From Ctenosaura bakeri (Eukaryota; Chordata; Lepidosauria; Squamata; Iguanidae), in assembly GCA_948474755.1 (NCBI GenBank), contig CAOLHI010001426.1, positions 268,001 to 332,000 of the forward strand: DNA of 64,000 nucleotides, in the 5' to 3' direction. Shown in pieces: positions 24,401 through 39,400 of the stretch (positions are counted from its first letter, which is position 1; every line of letters begins with the position of its first letter). The notes beneath the pieces are model-generated. The model searched no databases, was not told the DNA's origin, and saw only the letters and a program-made list of their open reading frames with translations. The translations under genes were made by a program, and so were the position numbers.

Positions 24401-27400
24401 TGATGTAATGAATCTTGCTAAATATAATATCATTTAAAACAAATATTATGTGTAAAAACAAATCAAAGCTTACAAAATACTAAAACATAAACTATTCTGC
24501 AGTTTGGAAATAAATCTCCAGTAGGCAAGCGACTGCATTATAGTCACTAGGCATGTGTGGAGAATCCATAAATTCTAGTTTTGAAATTGTGTGAAATGTA
24601 TGAATGAGTTTTTTGTAATATAAGCAGAGAATCTGCCTCATGGATGCATAGTGTAAAAGTTCCTCATGTGGAATTATACTACATCTCTCTTCTCCCCACT
24701 CCAAACCCTCCCTTTAGCTGCATGAACCCTTCCTCCATGGTCATGTAGTGACAAGTGGCAAGAACAGGGCATCAGAAAAGCATCCGATTATGTTCCTATA
24801 GCCAGATATAGAACAAAGATATCATCCGTCAAGACCTCCAGGAGTCAGAATTTTGTAGCGTAAGCTGGACTCCAATCCACTTCATCAGATGTATGAACTG
24901 GTAATTGATTAAAGAACAGAAAACTGGAATAAATGACTAATCATCAGGGGTATGTAAGCAATGGAGTCCTCCAAGGATATGTATTAGGACTCGTGCTTGT
25001 TCAAAAACATAACTATCACCTTAAAGAATGCCTATCTACTATATAAAAATCAAAGTTTGTCTGTTTGTGAATTTGTCAGTTTGCCTGCGTCAGGCAGATG
25101 AAGACCTCATATGATTCGCTGAAGGAAGTGAGAAGATTCATATGATTGGCTGGTTGTGACAATTCTAGGGAATCTTGGGGTTGGCAGTTTAGGGAGGGCC
25201 CTTTAGAATTCTCAGCCAAGAGCTCTTGGGCCTCAGGCTGGTTGCTATGGAGATGGGGCCTACCATCAACAAGGATGCCAAAAAACATTTGGGAGGCATC
25301 TGTGAGAGAAATTAAAAATGACATACACAATATAGCCCATTTCCACACTACATTGTCACAGTGTCATTATTCTACTTTCAACATCCTATGGAATCCTGGG
25401 ATTTGTAGTTTAAGGAGGGGTGTTTAAGAATTCTCAGTCAGAGAGCTCTTTGGCCTCAGTAAACTGTAAACTCCAGAATTCCACAGAATGTTGAAAGTGG
25501 AATAATAGCACTATAACAGTGTAGTACAAAAATGGCCATAGTTACAAATCTTCCTGCCTCACACTGTAGATTGTATGGGTTCCACATGTGAGGAATCTTA
25601 AAGTTGAAATTCAAAACAAAAAATGCTTCCAGAACAATGTAAAGCCATTGCACAAATTCAACAGAAAGAAAAAAAGCCAGTACATCAACGTCACCAGACA
25701 ACACAGATTGGACTGGGGACTATGGGGAAAAGTAAAGTTACAGGTACTGGAATTGGCTGGTTTGTTATGGAGACGATGCCTAACAGCAAGGAGGAAGACA
25801 GTGTATTCCCGCAGTTAACAACTACGAATACAGATTGGACTGGGGAATATGGGGATAAGTCATAGGTACTGGAATAGGCTGGTTGCTATGGAGATTAGCA
25901 GCAAGGAAGAAGACAGTGTATTCCTTCAGGAACCCAACCTCTGAATGTTAACAACTCTGAATAAAGACTGGATTGGGAATATGGGGAAAATTTACAAGTA
26001 CAGAAATAGGCTGGTTGCTATGGACACAAGGCCTAGCAGCAAGGACGAGGACGACTGCATTGGGAAATATGGAGCAAAGTTACAGGAAATGGAGAAGACA
26101 GTTTGGTGAGTTCTTAAGAGGAAAATAAAAACTCCAGGCAACACTGGGTAAATATGCTAGTTTTGAATTAAAAATGGAAATCTGCAACAATTCACAATGG
26201 GCAGGGGGGACTGTACTGTGCAAAGGAGACCTCCTACTGCTTTCTTTGCCCTGCTAAATATCAATATACCTTTACTATCATGCTCTTCTTCAACCAGTCC
26301 TTCAGAAGCCTTGCATGTACACATCGCCCTTTTTAACCACTGGACTGCAGCCTTTGTACTAACTTTGTTAGTCTTGCCCAATTAGTTTATAAACCCATTA
26401 TGATAGTAATCAGAAAACTATGAACGGAATCTGTCTCAAGCATGTTATTTCTCCAAGATAAGCCAAAGGCTAGAACTTCAATGGTGACACACTAATTCTG
26501 GCATGCAGAACAATCTAAGATAGAAAGTCCCATGAATTGCTCAAGAATTCTAAAATATTGGCCAAGAGTTCAGAAAGTAAACTAACATCTGTAAAAGATT
26601 CTTGGAAAACAAAGCAGAATTTAAATACCTTTAAACATACATAGTTGTGCATCTGTACTCACCTGCTATAAAATTATGCAGCACTACTGCATGAGGAGCA
26701 GTTAGATCAGAAACATTCCGCATGTGGTCTGAATCCTTGAAAAACAGCAGATTTGGAAATTATTATGCTTGATCTATTATTTGTTGAGAGACCCAATTTT
26801 GGTTTGGAGCACCTATCACTGATTGAAATACATCCTTCACTGAATTATGTTGCTAAATGACACATTAAAACAAGCGATTGGACATAAAATGCAGGGCCTG
26901 ATTCTTTTTCTCAGCTAATCTGGATTTTAATGCTCCCTGATTTCATTGAAAATCAATGGTCTTAAACCAGCAGAGTACATGTCTCAGCAAAAAGCAAATC
27001 ACCTCTTTGAAAATTGCATGAAGCTGCTCTGCTACTCTAAATGAGCTGTGTACCTAAGTTGTTGGGTTTTTTTTTCTTATTTGGGAACTTTTCTAATCAG
27101 TTCTTTAGAGAAGAACCCTACAAGAGCACCAGTGAAACTAGGTCCCTTTGGGAAAGTTGAGCAAAACATTTCAAAACACATAATCCACATTTATCTTTTT
27201 AAAAGCAACAGATAAAGCCTTCAGGTATGCTTCTGAGAAATATACCATATAGGTAGTCCAAAATTACAAGAAACTACATAGTACCATACTATACCAAGAA
27301 AATTATGTCTTTGAGTAAGATGTATGACTACTTTTCTGTTTCAATGTTAAAGAAGGATGTTATCCTGGAGTAATTTTTAAAGACAAACTACTATGCTGAG

Positions 27401-30400
27401 CACTGCAGAAATGTACAGAAAGCTGGGGTTCTTGTGGGAAAGAACTCTATTATCAGTGCTTCACAGACTATCTGACATGCAAGACAAGCAGTTTTTTTTT
27501 TCCAGCATGGCAGGAATTAGCACTGTATCTGTGCCCATTGGCTACAGCTGTTTCTTTCTTTCCTGCAATCTTGCCAGGAGCCAAAACCAATCCAGGGACT
27601 ACCACTTTGAGTAGCACTGCTCTGTACTGTATATCAAGAGTAGGCAACTTCCAGAAGTCTGGGGGTAAGATGAAAATATCCAAAACTAAACTGAAATAAA
27701 GTGGAAGAGGCCAAAAGCCAATTTCTGATTCTGTACAACAAGAGCGGTGGGGTTGGGTGAAACCACCTTTAAAGGAAAATAGCTGGTTCTGAAAAGGCTC
27801 TTTTTACACCTTTTTCCAGCAGGGAGAGGCTTCAGGGGGTCTGGAAGGGCCCTGGGTCACAGCACCTACAGTCTTTCTCTATCTAGACAAAAAAATTATT
27901 GTATTTATTCTCTAGTTCATTTTTATACGCAACCTTTGATACATATTTGAAATTCATACCTTCTGTCTGCCTTTTAAATTCTCATCCAGTGGAGTTATTA
28001 TCTGCATTTGGGACAATTGAACTTTGCCTTTTTCTTCTCCCTTTTGACATTCAACACAACTGTTGTCAACCTTGTCGACTAGCACAAGCACATCTCCTTG
28101 CTTTGCAGTTAAAAAAAAAAATCATAAAATTAACAATTTAATATCCCACACGAGCATTTGCTCAGATATTCACAGCTACAAACAGCTTTACCTTGCAAGA
28201 GAGATGTCCAGTATTCTGGGGAGGAATATCTTCCTTGGCAATTCCATGGGGCACAGGAAGCTTAAGACAAATTAATCTATTAAGTATTGAAGTCAGAATG
28301 AATTGCTGTCAATCTGCTAGTCAACTTAATGTTTTGTTACAGATGGTTAAGAAAGAAAACAAGGATCACTTTCTTCCCTTACATTCTTATTCTTGCACAA
28401 ATTTAGAAGGATATTCTGGGAATAAAATGTATCACATGAATTAGGGTTTTGGTATGTAATCAGTCCCTCAGATTAATTAACTTCAATGCTTCATTTGTAA
28501 AATGAGAGATGCCCAGTTTAAGCTTGCCTGGAAGCCATGTCCTTTAACAGGGATTGATTCCTTTCACTTTTATATGCGAGCAGTAGTTTTTGGTTAGAGA
28601 AAGGGAAACAATTCAAAGTAATCCAATTCCAAAGGGAAGACCATCTAACTTGAAAGATTCTAGGCATTCATAGGTGGAATGGAGAAAGGCTCTATAATGT
28701 GCATTATTGTTAAACCTGACTCAAATAAGTTCTACTTATCTCCTATCACTTTGTACCTATCCTTGTGCCAACTGCTATGACAGTTGTCCCTCCACATCTG
28801 CAGGGCTTAGAGGCACAGAACCTCCACAAAAGTGGGAAAACTGCAAATATCTATAGGTACCCCAAACCATATATAACACACAAAAAAGTATGATATATTT
28901 GGATCCTCAGTGGGGAGCATGTCTGCCGCTCAGTTCTGCCTTCAAGGTGGCAGGGTTCCTCCACAAGGCAGAAGTGGGCTGTTGGCGGGGCTTCCCACTG
29001 CCTCCACTACACCATTTTCAATGGTAACTTACAAACCTTGCCTTGTATTCACAGTCTCTTGAAGTCTCTCTCAGTCTCATGAGGCTTGCAGAGAGACTGT
29101 GAACACAAAGCAAGACTTGTCTCTATTAAAAATGGTGGAAGATTGCAGCATAGGGAGTTGGAAATAATCTGTGAATAATCAAATCTGTGAAACATGAACC
29201 CATGGATATGGAGGGCCAACTGTAGTCTACAAATGCTCCCAGAATCAACAAGGACAACTGGGTCACCATCTCACCAAAATGGCAAAAGGCTGATGCCCCT
29301 GAACAGAAGCAAAAATATTTGAATGGCTTTCTGGTTAGATACTACCACCACTGTCTGAAGTGATGTCTGGAACTTATCTATCTTGTATGTTATCTGTGGA
29401 ACTTTTAACACATTTAAAATCATGTGTCTGATAAGTTTCTTTTAAAATCAGAATTGGGATAAACCAAAATATATTGCTGTTCAACTCACCATGTATTTAT
29501 TATACAGAGGATGACCTGGTTTGGGTCGAGGAGGTAAAGATGGATCTAGATTTTTAATGACATCACTCTTTGTACGCTTGACTTCTAATCCAAATAAATT
29601 AGATTTCTTATGGAGAGCCACGTCTGATATTGAGCGAGAAAATTTGTCAGTTTGTGTTGAGGATTTGGTGGACTTTGGAGGTGGAGGTCTTCCCGGGGCA
29701 CCCTTAGGTGGAGGAGGTCGAGTTGGTACAATTTTCCCCTCACCAGGTCTACAGTTACATAAGAAATATAGTGACACAAAGCAGGCCATTTAGTTATGTA
29801 CAAAAACATTCCTAGAAAAAATAAAAGCCACTGGGCAAGGGGGCAAATCAAGTGCAGCCTATTATATTAAATAGAGAACTCAATTTCTGTTGTCAGATTT
29901 TAATAACAACCAACTATCAAAGTAAGACAGGACATTATTAGAGTCTTTTTCTAATCCTGCCAAAGGCATTGGGTATACCATGTCCAAGCTGTCTTGACTT
30001 ACAGCTAGAAGGCATGTAAGGAGAATGTATGATGAGTTAAAAAGAATATTTCCACAATACCTCTTCAGGACTATGACCACCCTACTAGTTTATTATATAG
30101 CTTCATTATTTGTGAACATAACACCTTTTCCCACTTAAGCATTCATTATAAAAAGGCACTTGCAAAAAAGCTAGCTGGATTGTAGACAGAAAATCGTGGT
30201 GAGTATTCAAACTTAGCATATGGTAGAATGAGGAAACCATCTCAAGCAATTTATGTGTTGGATACTATTATAATGGAGGAGACATCAGAATTTCCCCCCT
30301 CAGTCACTAAAATGTGACTCGGTATGTATATCTTCAGCAGCTCAGAATGTGCTACATTTGAAAAGCATCCTTTCTTAAACCAGTGCTTCCTAGATTACCT

Positions 30401-33400
30401 GGATTCCAATCATAATGTGCGCGTCTACAACATCACATGATTTTCTGTAGCAAACGGTGTTGAAAGCTGCTGCTGACACATGCATAATGGCATGTAAAAA
30501 TCAGAAACGGCAACAACAAGAAGAAAGCCATGCTTATATACCGTGCTTTGCAGAATTATTTACCATTTCTCAGTTTTCCACATTTTGCTATGTGCTACTT
30601 GGAGCTCAAATGGATTTACTTGGCATTGTTACCACTAGGTATACACAAAATATTCAACAAGTTTAAGTATTTTTATTGTGACACCAAAGCTAAGTAAACT
30701 AACCAAAGTGATATTTGCATTCGGGTTCCTTAGTCAATATTTGTTAGAAGAACTTTTGGCAGCAATTGTAGCTGTAAATCTTCTTGGATAAGTCTCTATC
30801 AACTTTCCACACCTGGATCCTGCTATTTTTGCCCATTCTTCTTGGCAAAAGTGCTCTAGTTCTGTCAAGTGGGATGGATGAACTGGTGAACAAAAACCTT
30901 CAGCTCTCACCACAGATTCTCAACCAGCTTGAAGTCTGGACTTTGGGCAGACATACTAAGACATACAATTTCTTCTTTTAAAACTACTCCAGTATTATGT
31001 TGGCTGTTGCCTGAGGTTCATTATTCTGCTGGAAGTGATCCTCTGCCCCAGTTGCAGATTCCTTGAAGACTGAAACAGGTTTTCCTCTACAATTGTATTG
31101 TGCTTGGCTTCATTCATTTTACTCTCAACCCTGAGCAGATTCTCAGTGCCTGGAGGGTAAACGATTTCTCATGCATATTGCTGTCATAAACACGCTTCAC
31201 TGTGGCAATGGCATTTTCTGGGCAATAAGTATGTTGACTTTGCATCACATGCAACGTTTTGTGCCAAGGCCAAAAAGTTTAGTTTTGGTCTCATCAGATC
31301 AAAGAACATTTTTCCATAGGTGTGCTGAGTCTCCCTCATGCTCTTTTGGCAAACTCTGATATGGGCTCTGATATGGGTTTGTCCCATCAACGGCATTCTT
31401 CTTGTCACATTTCCATAAAGCCCATCCACTATGTGAAAGATCCTGGTGATAGTTGGCCTACAGGTACTTTGTCTCACTTCTTCAGATCTTTTCAGTTGAG
31501 CTATCAATTGTCTCTTGACTGCTTCTCTGACTAATGCCCTCCTCACCTGGTCACTGAATTTTGGGAGAAGTCACAGTTGAATTATTTTTTTTTTTTAGTG
31601 ATAATGAATTTAAGAGAGTTCCAAGGAATATATTTTAATAACCTAATTAGTGCTTTTGCACAACTTGATCTCAAACTTGTTTGAATAGATGCTTTGTCTT
31701 CATAATGCTGTTTGATTAGATACACCCTCCAACAGATTCTGGAAACTTCCAGATAGATGAGTAATTGCTCACAGGTGGACTCCATTCAATTATTTATGTT
31801 ACTTCTGGAGACAGAACTTATTTAGGCATGTCATACCAATGGAGGTAAATTCTTATGTAACCAAGAAGTGCCTGTTTGTTTTTGTTTACATAATGTTTGT
31901 GTACCAATAGCACTATTTTACAGCTTCGCACTATTGAGTATCTTGCGTACATCAAATGCTAGGGTAACACATCCAGGGTAACATAACAAAAGTCAAAGAG
32001 GGGGTGAAGCTTCTGCAATGTTCTGTAAACAGCAATAATGAATCATCTCCTTTGAGAGTAGGTGAAGCTTGCTGAAACAATACTCTAGAGCTAAGTGCTA
32101 TCATAACTGCTCTCAGAATCAGACTTCTGAAATGAAAAAGAGTTCTGTCTTCTTGTTAAGTTAGGCTTGACTTTTCAAGTTCCATGATCCATTCAAGATG
32201 TCTAACACAGTATAACTGTGTAAGAAGAGCAGAAATATAATTTCCAATTTACTGTACATTTACTTAGATTGGCAGGCTCAACAATCTCTGTTCTATCGAG
32301 CAACAAATACTTCCCTAAGGCTCAATTAATATATTACCCAAACACCTTAATAACTCATTGAAAAAGGAATCATACAAACACTGTCCTAGATAGAAAGATC
32401 CTTGACTGAAACAGCTCCCAACATGGCTGTGGCAAGGGTAGCAGTGTGTAGCACAATCTTCTTGAAATAGATTATTTCTGCTGGTTTGGTTAAAACTCAG
32501 GATTATAACAGGTACCACTTCCCATGTGAAATAACAGTGCCTGTAAGTGTTTGTTTCCTAGAGTCTATCAGATCACTAGCATAAAAAATTGGCCATGAAA
32601 TGCACATTAGAGGTGTTGCAATGACTAACTGTTGAAAGAGACACTATGAACAATTCTACCACAAGGTATAATTAGTCCTGCTACACTCCCAGTCTAAAAC
32701 AGTTTGATAGACAGGATTGTCATGTCCCTTCACAGAAATGTTTGGGTGGAGACATGGGAGAGGGCCTTCTACATGGCAGCTCCTAATCTGGAGACCGTTC
32801 CCTTACATCTTTCTGCCAGAAGGCAAAGACCTGTTTATTCAGAGGGACTTTCAACAATTGAGTGAATGCTGTGAAAGGCGTTTTTAATGGTGCTATATTT
32901 TTAATTGATGTGTTTTAATATTATTATTTTAATATTATGCATTTTGTTTTTATCTGTGGGGGTTCCATTCCAGGAACTCATACAAATAAGAAAAAATGTG
33001 AATGATTGTGTCCCATAATACTAAATGGCAGCAATGTGGACACTTTACCGCATCCACGTTGCCACCATTTTAGGTATAGGATGCAATGTGGTCACAGTAG
33101 CGCAAACTCACACATCCAGAGACTGCAGGTAAGGAGGGCGCACTGTATCTACTCTGAATCTTTTAAGAACTCAGTTTTTAAAGGACTCTGTTCCTAATTT
33201 TAAAGTTGGGGTCCAAGTCTCCATTTGGGGAGAAAGGCAGGATATACATCAAACAAACAAACATTAGATATCTAAAGACAAAATAGAAAGGAACAATCTG
33301 GAGAAAAGGCTGGGAAAAAGACTACAAAAGGTAAGCGCCTTATCACTGAAATTAATAATCTAATATACTACTAGTATGTAGGAACAAAAGTTTAAGGAGA

Positions 33401-36400
33401 CTATGACAAAGGGTGTGAATCAAACCCTTAAATAATTAGCCTGAACAATATGGTAGCAACACAATTTGTTCATGCTACGATTTCTTACAACCTTTTTTCC
33501 ATACTGGTGTTGGTGACATGAACATTTTACTCACCTTGGGGGCATGAGAGGTTCATTCTTGTACAACTGTGTCATATTGGAATAATCAGACTCCTATTAA
33601 GGAATAAAAAGCTGGTTTTAGTATTTATAAGAGACATTTTAAATATTCAGCATTATTAAATGTGCCAAAAAGAAAATGTTCATTACTTCCTTCCCTTGAA
33701 ATAATTAGATGAATACCCCCTCCAAATATATATTTTATTTATTTGTATCCTACCTTTTCTTCCAGGGTTTTAAAACAATATTTTAAAATATATTAATAAA
33801 ACACTGTAAATTAAAAATATTTAATTATGTATTAATTTACAATATCCACTAAAACATTTTTAAAAGGCACATTAATAAACAACAGTAAAAGATTTAAAAT
33901 CCACAACTCCACTAAGATCCAGTTAGTTGCTGAAGACCCGCCTAAATAAAAAGGTCTGTCTGCCTGTCTGTCATGGAAGAGACAACAGGGATAGGGCTAA
34001 CCTATTCTCCTTGGAAAGGGTATTTCCCTGTCCAGTTTGATTTTCAAAAAAGTTATGCTATGCTTTCTCTGTTGGATTCTCAACATGCCTCCCAGCAGAA
34101 TTATTCCTAAGTGGTGAGGAGTCTGTTGGGATCAGACTCAGAGAAACTAGTGGCAGAGCCCTTGGTTGCCTACTGTGACACGCTTGTTAGGTACTTTGAG
34201 GAGATAGTAGCTCATATTTGCTAGGAACCTGGTGGTATGATTATTGCAGAATCTGAGGGCATTCTGTGCCACATTTGGGCAGGCTTCTTAAGGGCAGTTT
34301 TAGTTGTTGCTGCCTGATGATGTGAATATGACACTTTAGTGTATCCCATCACATGTAAGTTTGATCTTTCTGCATCTTGGCTAATACAACAGAGGCAGAT
34401 TGTTCAGGTAGGTTTGAAAGGGTTTTAGATGCCACACTGTACTAGGTGATGTGCCTGCTGTTTTGGAGGATTGGTGGCACACACTTTCCTGAAGAGGACT
34501 TTTCAAGAGGCATGTGTTGTCTACCACCCTATTGCTAATATCCCCTTTGGGGTCAAGGTGTTTGAGCATGTGGTAGCTGGACAAATTCAGATGTTCTTAT
34601 AAGAGAGAGATTATTTGGACCCATTTCAGTTTGGTTTCAGGGCAGAGTACAGCACTGAAATAGCCTTAACCTGTTCCAGGGAAAGACAAGAGGAATACTA
34701 CTCTGTTGTTATTTCTGGATCTCTCAGCAGCTTTTGATAGCATTGATAATGGTATCTTACTGAACTAACTCTACTGGATGGGTGTAGGAGATATTGTGCT
34801 ACAGCAATTCTGTTCTTGTATGTGGAACTAGCTCTAGAGTGTAGCATTAAAAGATTCCTGTTAACTTTCTCACCCCTTGTCCTATGGGGTGCCACAGGGT
34901 TCAACTTCATCTTTCATTCTGTTCAACATCTATGTGAAGCCACTGAAGAAGGTCATACGGGATTTTGAGGTAGGTTGCCACCAGTATGCTGATGATTCCT
35001 AGCTCTACTTCTTGTCACCAGAGTTGGCTGACACTATGCAGCAGCTTGATCAGTGCATACATGCTGTAAAGGGCTGAATGATGACCAATAAACTGAAGCT
35101 AAATCCTGATAAGTTGCAGACTCTGTGGATTGGTCATTCTCAATTCTGGAAATTGGCTAAGTGATTGAGCCTGGAAGTGGTTGCACTCCACTTGAAGGAG
35201 CAAGTACATAGCTTATAGGATTCAAAGACCCATCTTTGTCCTTGGAGGCCCAAGACTCCATGGCTCAGAGTGCTCTACAGTAGCTCTGATTGGTGAGCTA
35301 GCCCTTCCTGGACTTTAGTCATGGTATTCCATACACTGGTAACTTCCCTGTTTAGACTCTTGCAATGTAGTGTATGTGGGACTCCCCTTGAAGAAACTTT
35401 GGAAGCTACTTCAAATCTGCTGACTGGAGTACCGTTACAGACAACACAGAATATTGGCCCATAAAGGAGTTGTGCTGCTTGCCAATTTACTTCTGGTCTG
35501 AATTTAAGATGCCAGTGATGGCATTTAAAGTCCTAAACAGCCTGAAACATCAGCCCTTAAAGAAGCGCCTCTCCTATATATACCTGCCGGAGAACACAGG
35601 TCTGTTGGAGAGATCCTCCTCTGTGTTGCATTAGCAGGGGCAATACAAACAGGGAGGGCACGGAAGGGACCCTTCTCAACTGTGGCACACCAATTGTGGA
35701 ATGCTCTCCCACTAGAAGTCTGACTGGCGGCAGTGTTGGTTTCTTTCCAGCAGCAAGTGAAAACATGGCTTTTTGTTAAAGCCTTTGGGGACTAATTTAT
35801 TTCAAAGTGTACATGTACATGGTTTTAGACTGTCGTAGCTTTTAAAACAGTTTTAACTGCTGCTTTAATCTTTTCAAATTCTTGTTCAAAATTTTCATGG
35901 TTTTAATTTGATAGTGTTTTAAATTGTTTTTATATTGTGTGCCACCCCAAGATCCCATGATAAATGGCAGGAAAGAAGTATTTGAATACACTAAATGAAG
36001 GAATTGATAAATAATAGTCTAGGAACAACCACAGAGAAGGGTTTCTCCTGAATCCCTACCAAATATATCTCTGAAGGTGGTAGGACTGAGAAACAATTCT
36101 CTGTTGTATATCTTAAAATCCAGGTAGACTCATACGGGCAGGTAAAGATCTTCAAATGGTCTGGACCTAAGCCATACATGGATTTAGAATCAGCATGTTG
36201 ATTTGAACCCAGGAATTGAAGAGTAGTCTGCAGAGCTCCTGTTATAGGTGAGTTATATTTCTATGTAACCAGCCTCAGTCAACATTCTTGTTGTAGTATT
36301 TGGAACCAGCTGCAGTTGCTGAATACTCTTCAAAATCAGCTCCTTGTAGAGCATGTTACGATGTCCACATCACCTTGGTCATATCAGACATCTCTAGAAA

Positions 36401-39400
36401 CAGATGTAGCTGGCACACTATTTAATTGGTAAATCGATATATTTAGCTATAATTGCAGGTAATATCTATAGCACTTTCAACTTGTGAAATTCTTAATGAT
36501 GTCCCTCATTTCTACAAAAACACAGAGCTAAAACCAATGTGGAAATTAGTGGACTTCCACATGTACAACAGGATTTCTTCTTCTCCTTCCCTCTGCAGTT
36601 TCTTGAATGCTTTCCAGACATGCCCAAGAACAGGTTCCAATGCTCTGGAGCAATTTCAAGGAACTTGCAGCAAGAAAGCAGTACAGAGAGAGGGACATTC
36701 ATTTTCCCAATGGTTTCTGCTCCACTAGAAAAGGCAGATTTTTTCCCACAGGATCTTGGAACATGAGATAAATTAAGCTGCAAAAGAACAGCGGTCTGCT
36801 GCCCAGTTGGAACCTAAATGAAGATTACAAGATCTAGGGCAATCTTCAGTCTAAGTAAAGTTGGACACTCCACAGTGAAATGCTACATTCCTTGGATGTG
36901 GCTCCAGGGGACTCTCAAATCCTCTCACCGAAAAAAGGTTAATATTACACTTACAACACTAGAATCAGAACAAAAAGCAACTGTGCTGTATATTCCCATA
37001 AATACCTCTTTCTTTTATCCCCAATACATTTCAAGACTGAAAAAAAAACAACCTCTTTATTTTCTAGTAACAGGAAATGTTCACATTATTTTTAAAATAT
37101 TTACTTGAAAATTTTTTTTTCTCTTGAAACATTTGTGTGCCTTCAAATTGTTTCTATATTATGGCAACCCTAAGGCAACCCTATCATGGGGTTTTCTGTG
37201 GGCTGAGAGTGTGTGATGAACCCAAGGTCACTGCTGAGTTTCCACGGCCAAGTGGGGAATCGAAACCTGATCTCCAGGGTCATAGTCCAATGCTGAAACC
37301 CACTACACAGTGCTGGAAACATGAAACATGCATGGAATGAAAAAAAAAGGAGATATGTTTGGGAGTATACTTGTGAAGCTGTGCTTTTGGTTGGATTGCC
37401 CAATCAGCCAGAATAGCTTCAGGAGTGGCCCTGTGAGCTACATGAAGAATCAGAGAAAACCACAACCATACCCATTTCCTCTACTTCCAGCAGAATTCCT
37501 ACAACTGCATGTCTTGATCCAACCCACAGATACCACTATAGCCATGAGATCTGCCTGCGCTATATTTAGTAGAAAGTCCCCATGTGTCTTTTATATATCT
37601 GTACCTGAAAGTTAAATGAAAGCTCAGACTCTCAAGAAATCCTAAGAATTTTCTGTGAGTTCATTCTTCTGTAGCATAGATTTGGATTTCTAAACTCCAT
37701 GAATATACATACAGTGCAGCTACAAAGCACAGTTGCTGCAAAACTTTCACTCATTTCAAAAGAACTTGTATAAGGAAATCACGGGAGGTTGTACATGCAG
37801 CAGTACTTGTTAAATTGCTCCTATGAAATTTCTTTTGAATAAATAATGAAACATTCTGTATTGCTTTATACAGTTTTAGGAAAACTCTTTCATTTCTTGG
37901 TCTAACTTATGCTTACTACTCTTCTAACCATTATTTTATGTAATAGCTGACATTTTCTGTAGTTAGCATTTTCTGATTTCTCACTAATTAGCATTTTAAT
38001 TAATTGCTTCACCACATTTTCATCTTCTTCTTCCATACATCTTTTTAAAAGTATTTTTTTTCTTGCTGAAAATGGACACAATATTCCTTAAGATTAATAG
38101 TTTGATTGATATAGGGCAATTATTTGAGAATAAAATATTGCTACTCTACTCAAGAAAAGAAAGCACAGAAAGCTCATTTACTGCAGTCCTGGTTTGTCAA
38201 GATGCAGTCTGACAAAAGAAAACCTTCCAAATTCTTCCCTACTAGAGTAATGGCTACTAAATCCTACTGCTGCAGCATACAAGAAGGAATGAGGGAGGGA
38301 AAAGACTAAGAACCTTCTGTCCTAGACAGAGATGACAATTGCTGCATATAAATTATATTACATATTATAATTAGCATGAAATGACTGCACCTATTGCAAT
38401 ATTGGAAGATGAAGTTATAAATGTCAGAACTGTACTTTTCCAGCACACAGAACAACCTCATATATCAAAGTTTCCCCTACTGATAGCTGAGATCCTGTTT
38501 TTTACCCCCTAAACCAAAATTCAAGTCTCACTTCAGATTTATAGGGCTGAAGGCAAGGCATCCCAAAATACAGAGGTATGACGGAAGATAAGGTACTCGT
38601 GGTACATTCAAAACTATGTGAATCTCTCCCCAGTGCTCTGAAATAACATCATACTTGACCAAGGATATACTAAAGGCAATAGAGATTAGATTCAAATGAT
38701 GGCTTTGTTGCTCCACTGCTTTGGCTACTCAGAGTTACTTTCAGTGGCAAGAAAAAGAGTCAACTAAGAATGGCAAGAAAAAGGGGTCAACCACCCAGAC
38801 AAGTACACAGATGTCGTGGGTAGTCGGTCTTGTTCATGGTCTCCAACATTCATCTGACCATGCCACATGTTCATGCAGATCTTGTTGAAGATGGATATTC
38901 ACATTCACAATCTGATATAAAAAGTGTGAAAAATGACAATGACTCCTTTGAGGCCTGCCCCCCATACTGGGACTGACAGAGTAATCTGGGAACACTCAAA
39001 GGAGTAGAACAACTCACCAATAAGACACTTGAGGCTGTTTAGCTTATTGACAAAGTAAGGAAGACATGACAGACGTGTATAAAATTATGCATGGAGTTGA
39101 TAAAATCAATAGGTAGAAGCTTTTTTCTCTCTCTCTTGCATACAAAAATCAAGCCGAATGGTGGGAGATTCAGAATAGATAAAAGGAGGTATTTATTTAC
39201 ACAGCATAAAACTCACAGCCACAAGATGTAATGACTACCAGACTACAAGACATTAATAAAGGAACAGCAACAGATACTTTCACAGATGGTAGGGCTATCA
39301 ATGGCTACAGTCCAGTTGACTCTATTTGACTTCCAGTATTGGAGCCAGTGTGCCTCTATATATCTGTAGCACTCACTGTTTGTGGGTTTCCTGTAGGTAA

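Larger units (their letters stand above)
25035..26160 (+). mobile_element. Non-autonomous Helitron (1.13 kb)
   Basis: It begins TCTACTATATAAAA with a preceding A and ends CTAG with a following T, the A/T insertion site of Helitrons. Ten bases before CTAG there is a short hairpin (CCAG, loop, CTGG at 26134-26147). No Rep/helicase ORF is present. Inside are a fold-back MITE (25335-25537) and a minisatellite (25690-26100). It lies in an SH3D19 intron. Confidence 0.7.

Noticed and set aside
31184..31546. Apparent 120-codon gene on the minus strand
   Set aside because: The peptide is the DNA-binding half of a Tc1-like transposase, continued in other frames, so it is a transposon relic and not a host gene.
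34381..35766. Short minus-strand open frames
   Set aside because: They are antisense to a decayed L2 LINE that reads on the plus strand.
36453..36783. Overlapping open frames on both strands (91 and 96 codons)
   Set aside because: No domain, no compatible splice phase, no repeat family; likely chance.
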